A DNA stretch of 64,000 nt from assembly GCA_018657525.1 (NCBI GenBank), contig JABHWZ010000002.1:20590-84589 (forward strand), given 5' to 3'. The translations under genes were made by a program, and so were the position numbers. Source of the stretch: an archaeon (GTDB taxonomy: Archaea; Nanobdellota; Nanobdellia; Pacearchaeales; GW2011-AR1). The notes beneath the pieces were generated by a model. That model searched no databases, was not told the origin of the DNA, and worked only from the letters and a program-made list of their open reading frames with translations. The first letter of the stretch is position 1, and every line of letters starts with the position of its first letter. This document shows positions 21,988-30,942 of the stretch, one piece after another.

Positions 21988-23054
21988 TACAAATAATGCT
22001 CCTTATTATCTCTATAAAATTCAATTGTCCTTCTAATACCTTCCTCTAAACTAATTTTTGGCTCCCAACCAACTTCCTCATATATTTTAGTAGCATCTGA
22101 GTAAAAATGACCTGGCTCAAGAGTTTTTCTATCCTGCGGGTAAGGAATATCTACCCATCCTCCCTTATCTGCAATTTTAACTACCATCTTTGCCACATCT
22201 CCAATACTAATTACATTATTTCCTATGTGTCCATAAAGACCTTTCTTTTTTATAAAACTCCCGAGATTATATGCTTTACCCTTGGTTTTTTCAGAAAGAG
22301 CCACTAGTAACATAGCTTCCACAACGTCATCAATATAATTAAAATCCCTTAGTTGTTCTCCCCCACCCCATAATTCAAGAGTTTCCCCATCCATTGCTTT
22401 GCAGATAAACCAATTCAAAACTCCTTGCCCTGGATCAGACATGATATGCCTAGGACCATATGTGTTTGTCAACCTTAACGAAACCGCATCAAACTTAAAA
22501 TGATCAGCATACCAAAAATGAAAAAACTCTGTAGCATGTTTATTAATTCCCTGTGGGTCTGTTGCTTCATGAATTAAATATTTCTCGTCTACCGGAAGAT
22601 GTTCCTGTTTTATTTTACCATATTGGTCCCTTGTTCCACTATAAACAATCTTAAGTTTTTCTTTGCCCTCTTGCATACACTCTTTACATGCTTCTAAAAA
22701 TTCTAAATGTGACCGAAGATTTAATTCAAAATCAAAAAGAGGATTTTCTTTGCTCCCAATATGGCTTACAGATCCTGCAAGATTAAATATAATATCTGCC
22801 TCTTTTATTAAAGGTTTAATTTTTTCCCTATTTCTCAAATCCCATTCTTCTCCCACATATTCTTCCACTTGGTCCTTAATTCCAATTATATTAAATTTGT
22901 TCCCACCTAATTGAGGGATGCACGAATCAAAGATCATAATTTTCTTTGGTTTTAAAGCAACCAATCTATGTGCTAAAGAACTCCCAATAAATCCAATCCC
23001 TCCCGTAATCAAAACAGTTTTTCCCTCAAAACCCTTCTCATCATAATTTATCAT
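21987..23054 (-). CDS. Extended SDR sugar dehydratase/epimerase lacking the catalytic Tyr
   Basis: 355 residues with the extended SDR fold: LITGGIGFIGSSLA for NAD binding at about 15-28, NLAGSVSHI, YSGTRDQYG for the Ser/Thr side, and SLRLTNTYGPRHIMSD. Where SDRs have YxxxK, the sequence is DPQGINKHATEF, so the Tyr position is Gln (codon CAG) while the Lys remains. From memory, a subfamily with xxGINK shows the same substitution. It probably acts on a nucleotide sugar feeding the DegT aminotransferase encoded right after it. It overlaps the preceding epimerase gene by 14 nt. Confidence 0.85.
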   Translation of the reverse strand: MINYDEKGFEGKTVLITGGIGFIGSSLAHRLVALKPKKIMIFDSCIPQLGGNKFNIIGIKDQVEEYVGEEWDLRNREKIKPLIKEADIIFNLAGSVSHIGSKENPLFDFELNLRSHLEFLEACKECMQEGKEKLKIVYSGTRDQYGKIKQEHLPVDEKYLIHEATDPQGINKHATEFFHFWYADHFKFDAVSLRLTNTYGPRHIMSDPGQGVLNWFICKAMDGETLELWGGGEQLRDFNYIDDVVEAMLLVALSEKTKGKAYNLGSFIKKKGLYGHIGNNVISIGDVAKMVVKIADKGGWVDIPYPQDRKTLEPGHFYSDATKIYEEVGWEPKISLEEGIRRTIEFYRDNKEHYL

Positions 23055-24006
23055 TTTTAATAACCTCTAATAATTTAATTGTTTTTTGTATTTCTTCTGA
23101 AAGATTATCTTGAGGTAAAAATCCCAACGCCCTCACTTTCGCATCAGAAACCTCATACGATTTTTGGTTTAAGATTGGAGATTTAGTTGTTTCAATTTTT
23201 AATTCTGGAATAAACTTCTTGATTGTTTCAACAACATCTTTGACTGTATAATTATTTGTTAAAACATTATATCTTTCTCCTCCTTTCCCATTTTTTTCAA
23301 TAAATTCAAATGCTCTTATCGCGTCACCCAACCCAAGATATGGTCTTTTTTGATTGTAAGCGTTTTCCCACACAGTAAGTGGTTTACCTAAACAAGCCAA
23401 CCAAGTAAATTTATTTACTGCAGTATGAAATCTCATTCCAACACTGTGCCCAAAAATTGTTCCAAGTCTCAATACATTTGTTTGGATTCCATTTTTTTCA
23501 TTACCTTCCAAAACAATTCTTTCAGCATATAATTTGGATTCAGCATAAGGGCTCGAGGGATTACAGTGGATATAATTTTCATCAATCAATCCTGATGCTT
23601 CTCCATAAACACTTGTCGTAGATGGAAATAAAAATTTTTTAACTCCGGCTTTTTTCGCAGCTGATAAAACATTGGCTACTCCATCAAAGTTTATCCTCCT
23701 TGTTTTTTCTGGGTCTTCGAAAGTTGCAGGCGCATCAGTAAGTGCTGCTAAATGTATAATTACATCTTGACCTTCAACAGCTTTTTGAACATCTTCTTTA
23801 TTTAAAATATCTCCTTCAATAAATTCAAATTTGCAGGATTCTGGAAGATTAAATAATGAACAATATCTTTGACAGAGAAAATTATCTAATATTCTAATTG
23901 TTTTAATATCTGCTCTTTTGGAATACTCTCTGATTAGTTTAGACCCAATATGCCCGAGGCCACCCGTGATTAATATCTTAATTTTACCTTCCTCTTTTTC
24001 CAACAT
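23041..24006 (-). CDS. NAD-dependent nucleotide-sugar epimerase (GalE-like SDR)
   Basis: 321 residues: NAD motif ITGGLGHIGS (13-22), HLAALTDAP, STTSVYGEASG, and an intact catalytic SPYAESK (Y154, K158). It belongs to the extended SDRs that epimerise or dehydrate nucleotide sugars. The residues around the substrate pocket do not let me choose between UDP-glucose epimerase and related activities. It is cotranscribed with the next SDR (14 nt overlap) and the DegT aminotransferase. The ATG at 24006 is used; nearby alternatives would shorten it by a few residues. Confidence 0.88.
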   Translation of the reverse strand: MLEKEEGKIKILITGGLGHIGSKLIREYSKRADIKTIRILDNFLCQRYCSLFNLPESCKFEFIEGDILNKEDVQKAVEGQDVIIHLAALTDAPATFEDPEKTRRINFDGVANVLSAAKKAGVKKFLFPSTTSVYGEASGLIDENYIHCNPSSPYAESKLYAERIVLEGNEKNGIQTNVLRLGTIFGHSVGMRFHTAVNKFTWLACLGKPLTVWENAYNQKRPYLGLGDAIRAFEFIEKNGKGGERYNVLTNNYTVKDVVETIKKFIPELKIETTKSPILNQKSYEVSDAKVRALGFLPQDNLSEEIQKTIKLLEVIKNDKL

Positions 24007-24071
24007 TAAAATAAATATCTAAATTCTTTTTTAAAGATTATTGAGGTTTGATATGTTTTTTAGAAAACTAA

Positions 24072-25043
24072 TTAAAATTTATTTGGAAATCTATAATTTG
24101 TTCCAGGAGAACTATCATAAACCGTGATATCCATTCCATCACGATTTAATCTTTCAACTGTTTCCCTAATATCTAATTTATCTCCAGTAAGTCTTTCGTA
24201 TCCCCAAATTAAACCCACTAGGGATTCATCAATTAGAGGAATTTTTCGAGGATCCTTCGGACGATATCCTATCGGGTCTACCTTAGACAATCTTCCCTGA
24301 TTATAAATTAAATCTTTAATATCTTCAAATGGAATAAAAAACACTTCTTGATCTTCAGGAACTTTTAATTCATCAGATCTTGCATTTATTTTTCCAGTAG
24401 TTGAAAAATACATCTCAATGGTTTTCCACCCACAAGCCAATAAATCCTGCGGATTTAGTTGATAAGAAACATCCTCTGCTCCAACCCCAAAAGTTTCTGC
24501 TATCTCTGCTTTTTTTGAATCTAATTGATATTTTAAACCAAATAACCTTTTATCTTCTGCATATCTCGGATCATCTGCAGATCTTAGTTCTTCCTCTTCT
24601 GTTTCTGCGACAATATACCTAGAAGACATATATCCACACGGTTCATGAATTAAAATATTTGGGCAGTGCACATTACTGGGTCTTCTTTGAAAGATTACTT
24701 TACCATCAGAAGTAGCTACCGGGAATCCTGCTGACAAACAATTTGTATAGCCCTGAGACGGAGAAAAATCTTCCCCTGCCTCTATGGCTTTTCCCATTCC
24801 ATCAGCAATATGAAATGGCATTGCTCCAGCCCTAATTACTGTCTTACCATTTTGATAGCTTAATGAATTAACAAACGGAAGCCAAGAACTTGTCCATCCA
24901 GCTTCAGCCTTCGGAGCCCAAAGCTTATCACAATAGTCAGATAATTCAGAGTTTAAACTAACCCGCGAGCTATCATTCTGAACTTCTACTCGGTTTGAAG
25001 ATAAATCATAAACATCAATCCACGCGCCGTTTCTTTTTACCAT
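24072..25043 (-). CDS. Hypothetical protein, possible NUDIX-like fold
   Basis: 323 residues, soluble. Not firmly recognised. It contains KLWAPKAEAGWTSSWLPF, VIRAGAMPFHIADGMGKAIE, and VATSDGKVIFQRRPSNVHCP followed by LIHEPCGYMSS. The last part is arranged like the strand-loop part of NUDIX hydrolases, but a full GX5EX7REUXEEXGU box is not visible. From memory, similar proteins occur in Woesearchaeota. CTTTTTAAAG at 25064-25073 is 26 nt upstream. It is the first gene of the run leading into the epimerases, with 65 nt before the next one. Confidence 0.65.
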   Translation of the reverse strand: MVKRNGAWIDVYDLSSNRVEVQNDSSRVSLNSELSDYCDKLWAPKAEAGWTSSWLPFVNSLSYQNGKTVIRAGAMPFHIADGMGKAIEAGEDFSPSQGYTNCLSAGFPVATSDGKVIFQRRPSNVHCPNILIHEPCGYMSSRYIVAETEEEELRSADDPRYAEDKRLFGLKYQLDSKKAEIAETFGVGAEDVSYQLNPQDLLACGWKTIEMYFSTTGKINARSDELKVPEDQEVFFIPFEDIKDLIYNQGRLSKVDPIGYRPKDPRKIPLIDESLVGLIWGYERLTGDKLDIRETVERLNRDGMDITVYDSSPGTNYRFPNKF

Positions 25044-25133
25044 AAAAATTATAAAAAAACATCCTTTTTAAAGATTGTTAAGAAGGAATATATTGTTTGG
25101 GATATAGAACATACATATTCTAATACAAGAATC

Positions 25134-25142
25134 TTTTTAAGT
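25134..25142 (+). promoter_or_regulatory. TATA box
   Basis: TTTTTAAGT is centred 25 nt before the ATG at 25163. Together with the box at 25064-25073 on the other strand it makes a compact divergent promoter region. Confidence 0.5.
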
Positions 25143-25162
25143 AACAAGCTGTCTACCTTTTT

Positions 25163-25609
25163 ATGGGAATAGTACTTAATGCTAGATATGAATTAGCTAA
25201 TGAGGGGGAATTATCTCCGGAGTTAGTGATTGCTATGCTGAGAGATGTACAGAAGGGATTAGGAGATTTAGATCCTTCTTTTAATGACTCAGATTTAGAA
25301 GAAGTTTTACAAGTAGTGGAAAAAGGAGAATTTCAAATAGGGGGAAATTTACTCCCAGTAAAGATTGATTTTTCAAAAGCTGCTGAGTTTATTTCAGAGT
25401 ATCGTAAACGTTCTGAAGGAGGGTGCACTATTTGTAGCCATCGTCAGGTAAATGGCGCATTGGAGGATTTTAGAGGTTATTGTGAAGTTTTTGATGATTC
25501 AAAAGGACCCCTTAATGGAAATACTCCCTTAATTGCAAAGCATCTGTTCAATCCCTGCAAAGAGTTTGATCCTCCATTACCCTCTTTAGACAAATTGTTA
25601 AATAAATAA
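25163..25609 (+). CDS. Hypothetical protein with a Cys cluster
   Basis: Not recognised. 148 residues, acidic. The C-terminal half contains GGCTICSHRQ (CxxC), then YCEVFDDS and FNPCKEFDPP, four cysteines that could bind zinc or an Fe-S cluster. The spacing (C-x2-C, about 20, C, about 26, C) resembles small Fe-S or zinc proteins with a disordered loop. The N-terminal part is helical. It has its own promoter and sits alone between two minus-strand operons. Confidence 0.6.
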   Translation: MGIVLNARYELANEGELSPELVIAMLRDVQKGLGDLDPSFNDSDLEEVLQVVEKGEFQIGGNLLPVKIDFSKAAEFISEYRKRSEGGCTICSHRQVNGALEDFRGYCEVFDDSKGPLNGNTPLIAKHLFNPCKEFDPPLPSLDKLLNK

Positions 25610-25637
25610 TATATTATTTATGACATCTCTTTTATTC

Positions 25638-26621
25638 TCACTTTTTTCTATAAAATTCGATGGTTTTTTTCAAACCCTCTTCAAAATTAATCTGTGGAGT
25701 CCACCCCGTATCTTTTTTAAATTTTGAAAAATCTGAAATAAAATTCCTTTTGTTTATTTTATGTTCTTCTTCTGGAAAAGGGATATGTGTTATTTTAACC
25801 TTTTTTTCTAAATACTTTTCTACAACTTCTTTGATTTTATCACAAACTTCATTAAATGTTCTTCCCTCTCCACTCCCAATAACATAAACCTTTCCATTAG
25901 TCTTCTCTGATTGAACCGCCAATATAAATGCCTCAATATAATTTTCAATATAACAATAATCTCGAATAAAATCTCCCTCTCCATAAATTGTTAAATCTTC
26001 CCCTCTCAGTGCTCTCCCAATCATAAAATTCAAAACTCCTCGTCGATGATTTTCAATACTTTGCCCAATTCCAAAAACATTTGACAATCTTAAACAAGAA
26101 AAATTTATCCCATAATTTTCATAATACATCTTCAAATAATTCTCGGCAAAGAATTTGTGCAAATCATAAACACTCGAAGGCTGATTTTGAAAATTTTCAT
26201 TCACAGGTATTTTTTGCACATCCCCGAAGATTGTAACTGTGCTAGCAAAAATAATTTTAATTTTTTCATTATACTTTTTACAGGCTTCCAAAATATTAAT
26301 AATTCCCTCGCAATCCGCCCGCAGATCTTTTTTTGGATTCTCCATAGATGCTTTCAAATCTGTTTGCCACGCAAAATGGAATAAGTAGTCCTTCCCTTTA
26401 ACTAATTCATTTATTTTTTCCTCTTCTGTAATCTCTCCATAAATAATTTCAACCTTCTCCAAAATATCTTTAATCTTATCAGTTGAACTTCCAGGCAATG
26501 AAAAAATTGTTACTTTCGCTCCAAGTTTGACACACTTTTTAGCAAGATTACTCCCAATAAATCCAAGCCCCCCAGTTATTAAAACTTCTTTCTGAGACAT
26601 TTCTTGCAATTCGTACCCCAT
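25638..26621 (-). CDS. NAD-dependent nucleotide-sugar epimerase/dehydratase
   Basis: 327 residues. NAD motif LITGGLGFIGSNLA (14-27), FHFAWQTDLKASMENP, ASTVTIFGD, catalytic YDLHK (Y152, K156), and RLSNVFGIGQS. An extended SDR acting on an activated sugar. A start at 26600 (MSQKEVLITGG) is equally plausible and would remove a seven-residue tail. It is transcribed alone, divergent from the methyltransferase/epimerase fusion gene. Confidence 0.88.
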   Translation of the reverse strand: MGYELQEMSQKEVLITGGLGFIGSNLAKKCVKLGAKVTIFSLPGSSTDKIKDILEKVEIIYGEITEEEKINELVKGKDYLFHFAWQTDLKASMENPKKDLRADCEGIINILEACKKYNEKIKIIFASTVTIFGDVQKIPVNENFQNQPSSVYDLHKFFAENYLKMYYENYGINFSCLRLSNVFGIGQSIENHRRGVLNFMIGRALRGEDLTIYGEGDFIRDYCYIENYIEAFILAVQSEKTNGKVYVIGSGEGRTFNEVCDKIKEVVEKYLEKKVKITHIPFPEEEHKINKRNFISDFSKFKKDTGWTPQINFEEGLKKTIEFYRKK

Positions 26622-26720
26622 TATTCAGTAAACTCTTGACCTTTTATAAAATATCTCCAGCCTTAAAATATATATCAAACCTCAGTAATATTTAAAAAAA
26701 AGAAAGCAGAATTTAAACTA

Positions 26721-28496
26721 ATGGAATCAGAAAAAAGTTGGTGTAAAGTTTGTAATACAAATAATCTTGCGAGGTTTATTTCTTTCGGGAGAATGCCTGT
26801 AGCAAATGCTTATGTTACTAAAGACAAACTAACAGAACCAGAATACTCTTACAACATGGAAGTAGGATTTTGCGAAAAATGTAAAATGGTACAATTGATT
26901 AATATTGTTCCTTACGATAAATACATTGTGCCTGATGAAACAGGAAAAACCCAGTATGCTTATTTTTCCTCAACTTCAAATTCAATGAAAGATCATTTTG
27001 CAGAAATGGCAAAAGACATCGAACAAAGATTCCTAGACGACAATTCTAAAATTTTAGAAACCGGAAGCAACGATGGGATTATGTTACAAGCTTTTAATAA
27101 TCATGAGGTTTTGGGCGTTGAACCTTCGGCAAATGTTGCAGAGGTGGCGATGTCAAAAGGAGTTCCAACAATAGTAGATTTTTTTACAGAAACTTTAGCT
27201 AACAAAATTAAAATAGACAAAGGAACATTCAGAGCCATCCTTTCAACAAATGTCACTTTGAATATAATTGATATTCATAGTTATCTTCGAGGGGTCTGCA
27301 GTCTTTTGGATGATAGAGGAATTTTTGTAACCGAGGACCCATATCTTGGAAACATTCTAGAAACTCTAGCTTATGATCAAATTTATGATGAACATGTTTG
27401 GTATTTTTCTTTATCTTCACTTTCAAATTTATATGAAATGCACGGACTAGAAATTTTCGACGCTGAAAAACAAGAAGTACATGGTGGTTCAATGAGGGTC
27501 TTTGCTTGTAAAAAGGGCACTTACGAAAAAACAGAAAGGCTAAATAAATATCTTTTTGAAGAAAAAGAAAAGGGCATAGATACTTTAGAACCTTATTTAG
27601 AGTTTGCAAATAAAGTAGAAAAAAATAAAAATAAATTACAAGAATTAATTAGCTCTTTGAAAACTCAAGGTAAAAGAATCGTAGGATATGGCGCAGCATC
27701 CAAGGGAACAATTGTGCAAAATTATTGCAATCTAAATTCAGATTTGATTGAGTATATTTCTGATTCAACAGAATTTAAACAAGGTAAGCATATGCCTGGA
27801 AGCAACATCCCAATTGTAACCCCAGAGGTTTTTCATAAGGATCATGCCGTAGACTATGCTGTTTTATTTGCATGGAACCATTCTAAGGAAATAATGAAAA
27901 AGGAACAAGATTTTATTAATCGCGGGGGGAGATTTATTGTCCATCTCCCAGAGCCTCAGATTTTAGAACCAGACCAATTAACCGAGGAGGCAGAGATTCT
28001 GGAATCAGTTAAAAAGGTATTTGCCGAAGAAATTCCTCCAAGAATTGTGCAAGGAGAATTTTTAGAGATTAAAAAATTAAATACTTTTGCAAATGACCAA
28101 GGATATTTATTTGAAACTCTAAGAGCAGATGATTCTATTTATGAAGGCAAATTTGGACAGGTTTTAATTTCAAGTATTTACCCCGGAATCATCAAGGGGT
28201 TCCATTTACATAAGAAACAAATAGATTACACTGCTTGTGTGAAAGGAAATTTAAAATATGTGGCATTAAAACCAATGCCCGACGGTTCTTTTGAAATGCA
28301 AACAATTATTTTAGGAGAAAGAAATCCTCTTTTAATAAAATGTCCTCCAGGAATCTGGCACGGATATATGCCGCTTACAGGAAAAGAAGCAATGGTGCTC
28401 CACATAGCGGATAGGCCCTTTTATACATTAGATCCTGATACTGAAAGAAAAGATCCCTTTGAATTTGGAGATCTTTGGACGCCAAAAAACGGGTAG
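26721..28496 (+). CDS. Sugar C-methyltransferase fused to an RmlC-like 3,5-epimerase domain
   Basis: 591 residues in four parts: an N-terminal zinc-binding domain (C8, C11, C51, C54), a SAM methyltransferase core (ILETGSNDGIML at 111-122), the C-methyltransferase C-terminal domain (about 270-420, with RIVGYGAASKGTIVQNY) and an RmlC-like cupin (about 440-591, with GIIKGFHLHKKQ and CPPGIWHGYMPL). The first three parts are the usual NDP-hexose 3-C-methyltransferase layout (about 410 residues). The extra cupin suggests methylation and C3/C5 epimerisation of one keto-sugar intermediate in a single protein. TATTTAAAA about 27 nt upstream supports the ATG. Confidence 0.88.
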   Translation: MESEKSWCKVCNTNNLARFISFGRMPVANAYVTKDKLTEPEYSYNMEVGFCEKCKMVQLINIVPYDKYIVPDETGKTQYAYFSSTSNSMKDHFAEMAKDIEQRFLDDNSKILETGSNDGIMLQAFNNHEVLGVEPSANVAEVAMSKGVPTIVDFFTETLANKIKIDKGTFRAILSTNVTLNIIDIHSYLRGVCSLLDDRGIFVTEDPYLGNILETLAYDQIYDEHVWYFSLSSLSNLYEMHGLEIFDAEKQEVHGGSMRVFACKKGTYEKTERLNKYLFEEKEKGIDTLEPYLEFANKVEKNKNKLQELISSLKTQGKRIVGYGAASKGTIVQNYCNLNSDLIEYISDSTEFKQGKHMPGSNIPIVTPEVFHKDHAVDYAVLFAWNHSKEIMKKEQDFINRGGRFIVHLPEPQILEPDQLTEEAEILESVKKVFAEEIPPRIVQGEFLEIKKLNTFANDQGYLFETLRADDSIYEGKFGQVLISSIYPGIIKGFHLHKKQIDYTACVKGNLKYVALKPMPDGSFEMQTIILGERNPLLIKCPPGIWHGYMPLTGKEAMVLHIADRPFYTLDPDTERKDPFEFGDLWTPKNG

Positions 28497-28539
28497 TTTC
28501 AATTAGTCCAAGGGTGAACCAAAATTATTTATCAAAAAT

Positions 28540-29361
28540 TTAATCAACTTTATTCCTATCGCTTTCTTTGTCTGGAAAAAAGAATCCTTTCCAGAAACCA
28601 AGGATATTCACTATATGAATTAATGGAATTGCTACGACTGCATAAATAGGAAATAAATAAAAATACCTTTTCCATGGAAATCGATAAATTATCGAGGCTA
28701 CACCCCAAACCGGAATAGCTCTTGAAATTCTTTTAAAAAAAGCCCCAGCCTTTCTTCCATATTTTCTTATTGCTTTACCATTTCCTTCTGAATAAGTATA
28801 AAGGTTTTTAATAATCTTCTTAGCTGAATCATATCTATGCATATGAAAAACAATTTCGTTAGACCTAACAATTTTCCCCTTTTGTTTCAGCTTTACATAT
28901 AATTCAGTGTCGATGCCAATAACTTTCGGGTCTTCATCAAACATTCCTGCAGCAACCAATTCTTTTTTTCTATATGCACATCCTCTCGCATCCATTTTCG
29001 GAAACTGTTTCTTTCTTTCATTTAAAGTTAAGATTTTTATTAGGAATGAATAGTTTCTCCAATGCTCCTCTGGGAGATATAAATCTGATACAACTGCAAT
29101 TACTTTTTTATCGCTCAATGGTTTAATAAGTCTCTCTAACCAGTATTTACTTTTCGGAACAGCATCCTGCGGAAGGATAACCACTATCTCTCCTTTTGCC
29201 TTTTTAATTCCAGTATTCATGGAAATTGCTTCTGGCATATTCCAATTTTCTATTACTTCTGCTTTGATAGTTTGCTCTTTCAACCTTTTTTTCAATATCT
29301 CAAAAACTTTTTCATCTGGTTTATACACTGGGATAACAATACTTACTTTTGGTGTTTTCAT
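28540..29361 (-). CDS. Family 2 glycosyltransferase
   Basis: 273 residues. GT2 start VSIVIPVYKPDEKVFEIL, an acidic nucleotide-sugar site around ILPQDAVPKSKYWLERLI (QDA in place of the usual DxD), and a pair of C-terminal hydrophobic stretches (about 220-260) ending in a charged tail. It overlaps the upstream methyltransferase gene by 4 nt and is the last gene of a minus-strand run starting at 32324. The acceptor is unknown. Confidence 0.85.
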   Translation of the reverse strand: MKTPKVSIVIPVYKPDEKVFEILKKRLKEQTIKAEVIENWNMPEAISMNTGIKKAKGEIVVILPQDAVPKSKYWLERLIKPLSDKKVIAVVSDLYLPEEHWRNYSFLIKILTLNERKKQFPKMDARGCAYRKKELVAAGMFDEDPKVIGIDTELYVKLKQKGKIVRSNEIVFHMHRYDSAKKIIKNLYTYSEGNGKAIRKYGRKAGAFFKRISRAIPVWGVASIIYRFPWKRYFYLFPIYAVVAIPLIHIVNILGFWKGFFFPDKESDRNKVD

Positions 29362-29828
29362 TTTTTAACCTCAAATTCAAAGAATAAGTCATCATAAATT
29401 CCCATAAAAAAAATCTTTAATATATTTTTAAATGGGAGGTATCTTTTCCACTTATTTTGATAAATGAATTCTTTCTTTTTTAATATTATCTCTTTAAGTT
29501 CATATTCCTCTAAAAGAGGTTTTTGAAATGAATCTTCTGTGAAATTTATTTTATGAACAATGTTGCTAAAATTTGCATAACTTGTAGCATGAGGAACAAT
29601 TATCTTTATTCTTCCTCTGTTCTTGGAGATTCTTGTCAATTCATTTAGCATTTTGATTGGGTCCTTTACGTGTTCTAATACCATCTTTACCAAAATTTCA
29701 TTAAATTGATTTTTCTTAAATGGATAAGGATATTCTTCCAAATTATGTATTTTATCCGCTTTGATATCTTCCCTTATGTCTAGGTTTATCCAGCCTTTTA
29801 GGTAATTACCACCACATCCCAAATTCAA
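29358..29828 (-). CDS. SAM-dependent methyltransferase (class I, type 11)
   Basis: 156 residues. The SAM motif is at the very start (LNLGCGGNYLKGWINLDI), then KADKIHNLEEYPYPF, VLEHVKDPIKMLNEL and GGRIKIIVPHA-like RGRIKIIVPHA. The only fitting start is a TTG at 29828, because no ATG or GTG follows the in-frame stop upstream; the motif begins only two residues later, as in related proteins. A short enzyme of the kind found among glycosyltransferases, probably methylating a sugar or glycan. It sits between two glycosyltransferase genes. Confidence 0.8.
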   Translation of the reverse strand: MNLGCGGNYLKGWINLDIREDIKADKIHNLEEYPYPFKKNQFNEILVKMVLEHVKDPIKMLNELTRISKNRGRIKIIVPHATSYANFSNIVHKINFTEDSFQKPLLEEYELKEIILKKKEFIYQNKWKRYLPFKNILKIFFMGIYDDLFFEFEVKK

Positions 29829-29847
29829 CTTTTGGATTCTACTTTTT

Positions 29848-30942
29848 TTAATTTTTCATCACCTCTTTAATAGTTTCATCTATAACTTTAAAAGTTTTCT
29901 CTAGTTCAAATTTTTCGCAATGCTTTCTTGCCGCCTTGCCCATTGTCTCTGCTAGTTTTTTATCCTTCGCCAAAACATCTATTTTTTCGGCAACTTTTTT
30001 AGGAGTCACATCATCAATCAAAAATCCTGTTTTCCCGTCGACAATAGTTTCCCTAAGTCCCCCTTCATTAACTCCAATAGTGGATTTTTCGCACATGCCT
30101 GCCTCCACAGGGGTGTACCCATAATCTTCGTTTATTGGGATATAAATTGCCGCTAAACAATTTGAATAAAGTTTCTGTAATTCTTCATCTGAAACAAATC
30201 CTCTAACTTCTAAATTTGGAAGATTATTTGACATTTGTTTAATTTCTTCTTTTTGATCTCCCCCTCCAACCATAATCATTTTTATCTTTTTATCTTTAAC
30301 ATATTTCATGGCTTCTGCAATAACTTTTGGTCTTTTGGCACTAACCATCCTTGTAACAGACAAAATATAATCTTCATATTTTCCAGGAGAATATTTGTTT
30401 TGGTCAACACCTGGATAATAAATCTCGGAATCACGACGATAGTCCCTCATTACTCTTTTTTTAATTTCTTGACTAATAGCTAAGATTTGAGTATTTTTTT
30501 GAGCTGCAAGATAATCTAATCTTTTAAAAAATATATTTTTAATTATTACTTTTAATTTTCCAATAAAATTTGAACTTTTCAAAAGATGTTTTTTTAATCC
30601 ATAGAAAACTCTTGGGGGAGAATGAGTAAGATGGATACTAGGATATGATGCATTGCGAAAAATTGCAAAATTAGCAGGGAAACATCCATAGATAATAATA
30701 TCAAATTGCTCTTTTAATTTGAGGAAAAGAAATGTTAAACTAACTAAATATTTATTCTTTGGTTTAATATATTTAACTTTACAGTTTTCGAATTTTTGTT
30801 CTCCTTCTCGAGGACCCTGCAGAAAGATTGTAACATTATGCTCTTTAGAAAGATGTGATGCAATTTGAGGAAGAACTTTTTGCCCTCCTCCGGGGATTAC
30901 TCTAGTTGATTCCATAATTCCAATCTGAAGTTTTTTTTTCAT
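29848..30942 (-). CDS. Family 4 glycosyltransferase
   Basis: 364 residues with GT-B fold features: N-terminal GGGQKVLPQIASHL, C-terminal domain start LSVTRMVSAKRPKVIAEAM, nucleotide-sugar contact MVGGGDQKEEI, and EDYGYTPVEAGMCEKSTIG with the E-x7-E pattern. It would retain the anomeric configuration of the donor sugar. It overlaps the phosphodiesterase gene by 4 nt. Confidence 0.9.
   Translation of the reverse strand: MKKKLQIGIMESTRVIPGGGQKVLPQIASHLSKEHNVTIFLQGPREGEQKFENCKVKYIKPKNKYLVSLTFLFLKLKEQFDIIIYGCFPANFAIFRNASYPSIHLTHSPPRVFYGLKKHLLKSSNFIGKLKVIIKNIFFKRLDYLAAQKNTQILAISQEIKKRVMRDYRRDSEIYYPGVDQNKYSPGKYEDYILSVTRMVSAKRPKVIAEAMKYVKDKKIKMIMVGGGDQKEEIKQMSNNLPNLEVRGFVSDEELQKLYSNCLAAIYIPINEDYGYTPVEAGMCEKSTIGVNEGGLRETIVDGKTGFLIDDVTPKKVAEKIDVLAKDKKLAETMGKAARKHCEKFELEKTFKVIDETIKEVMKN

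Noticed and set aside
29826..29859. ATG-based start for the short methyltransferase at 29358
   Set aside because: The only in-frame ATG upstream lies beyond a stop; the SAM motif begins two residues after a TTG, which is the best available start.
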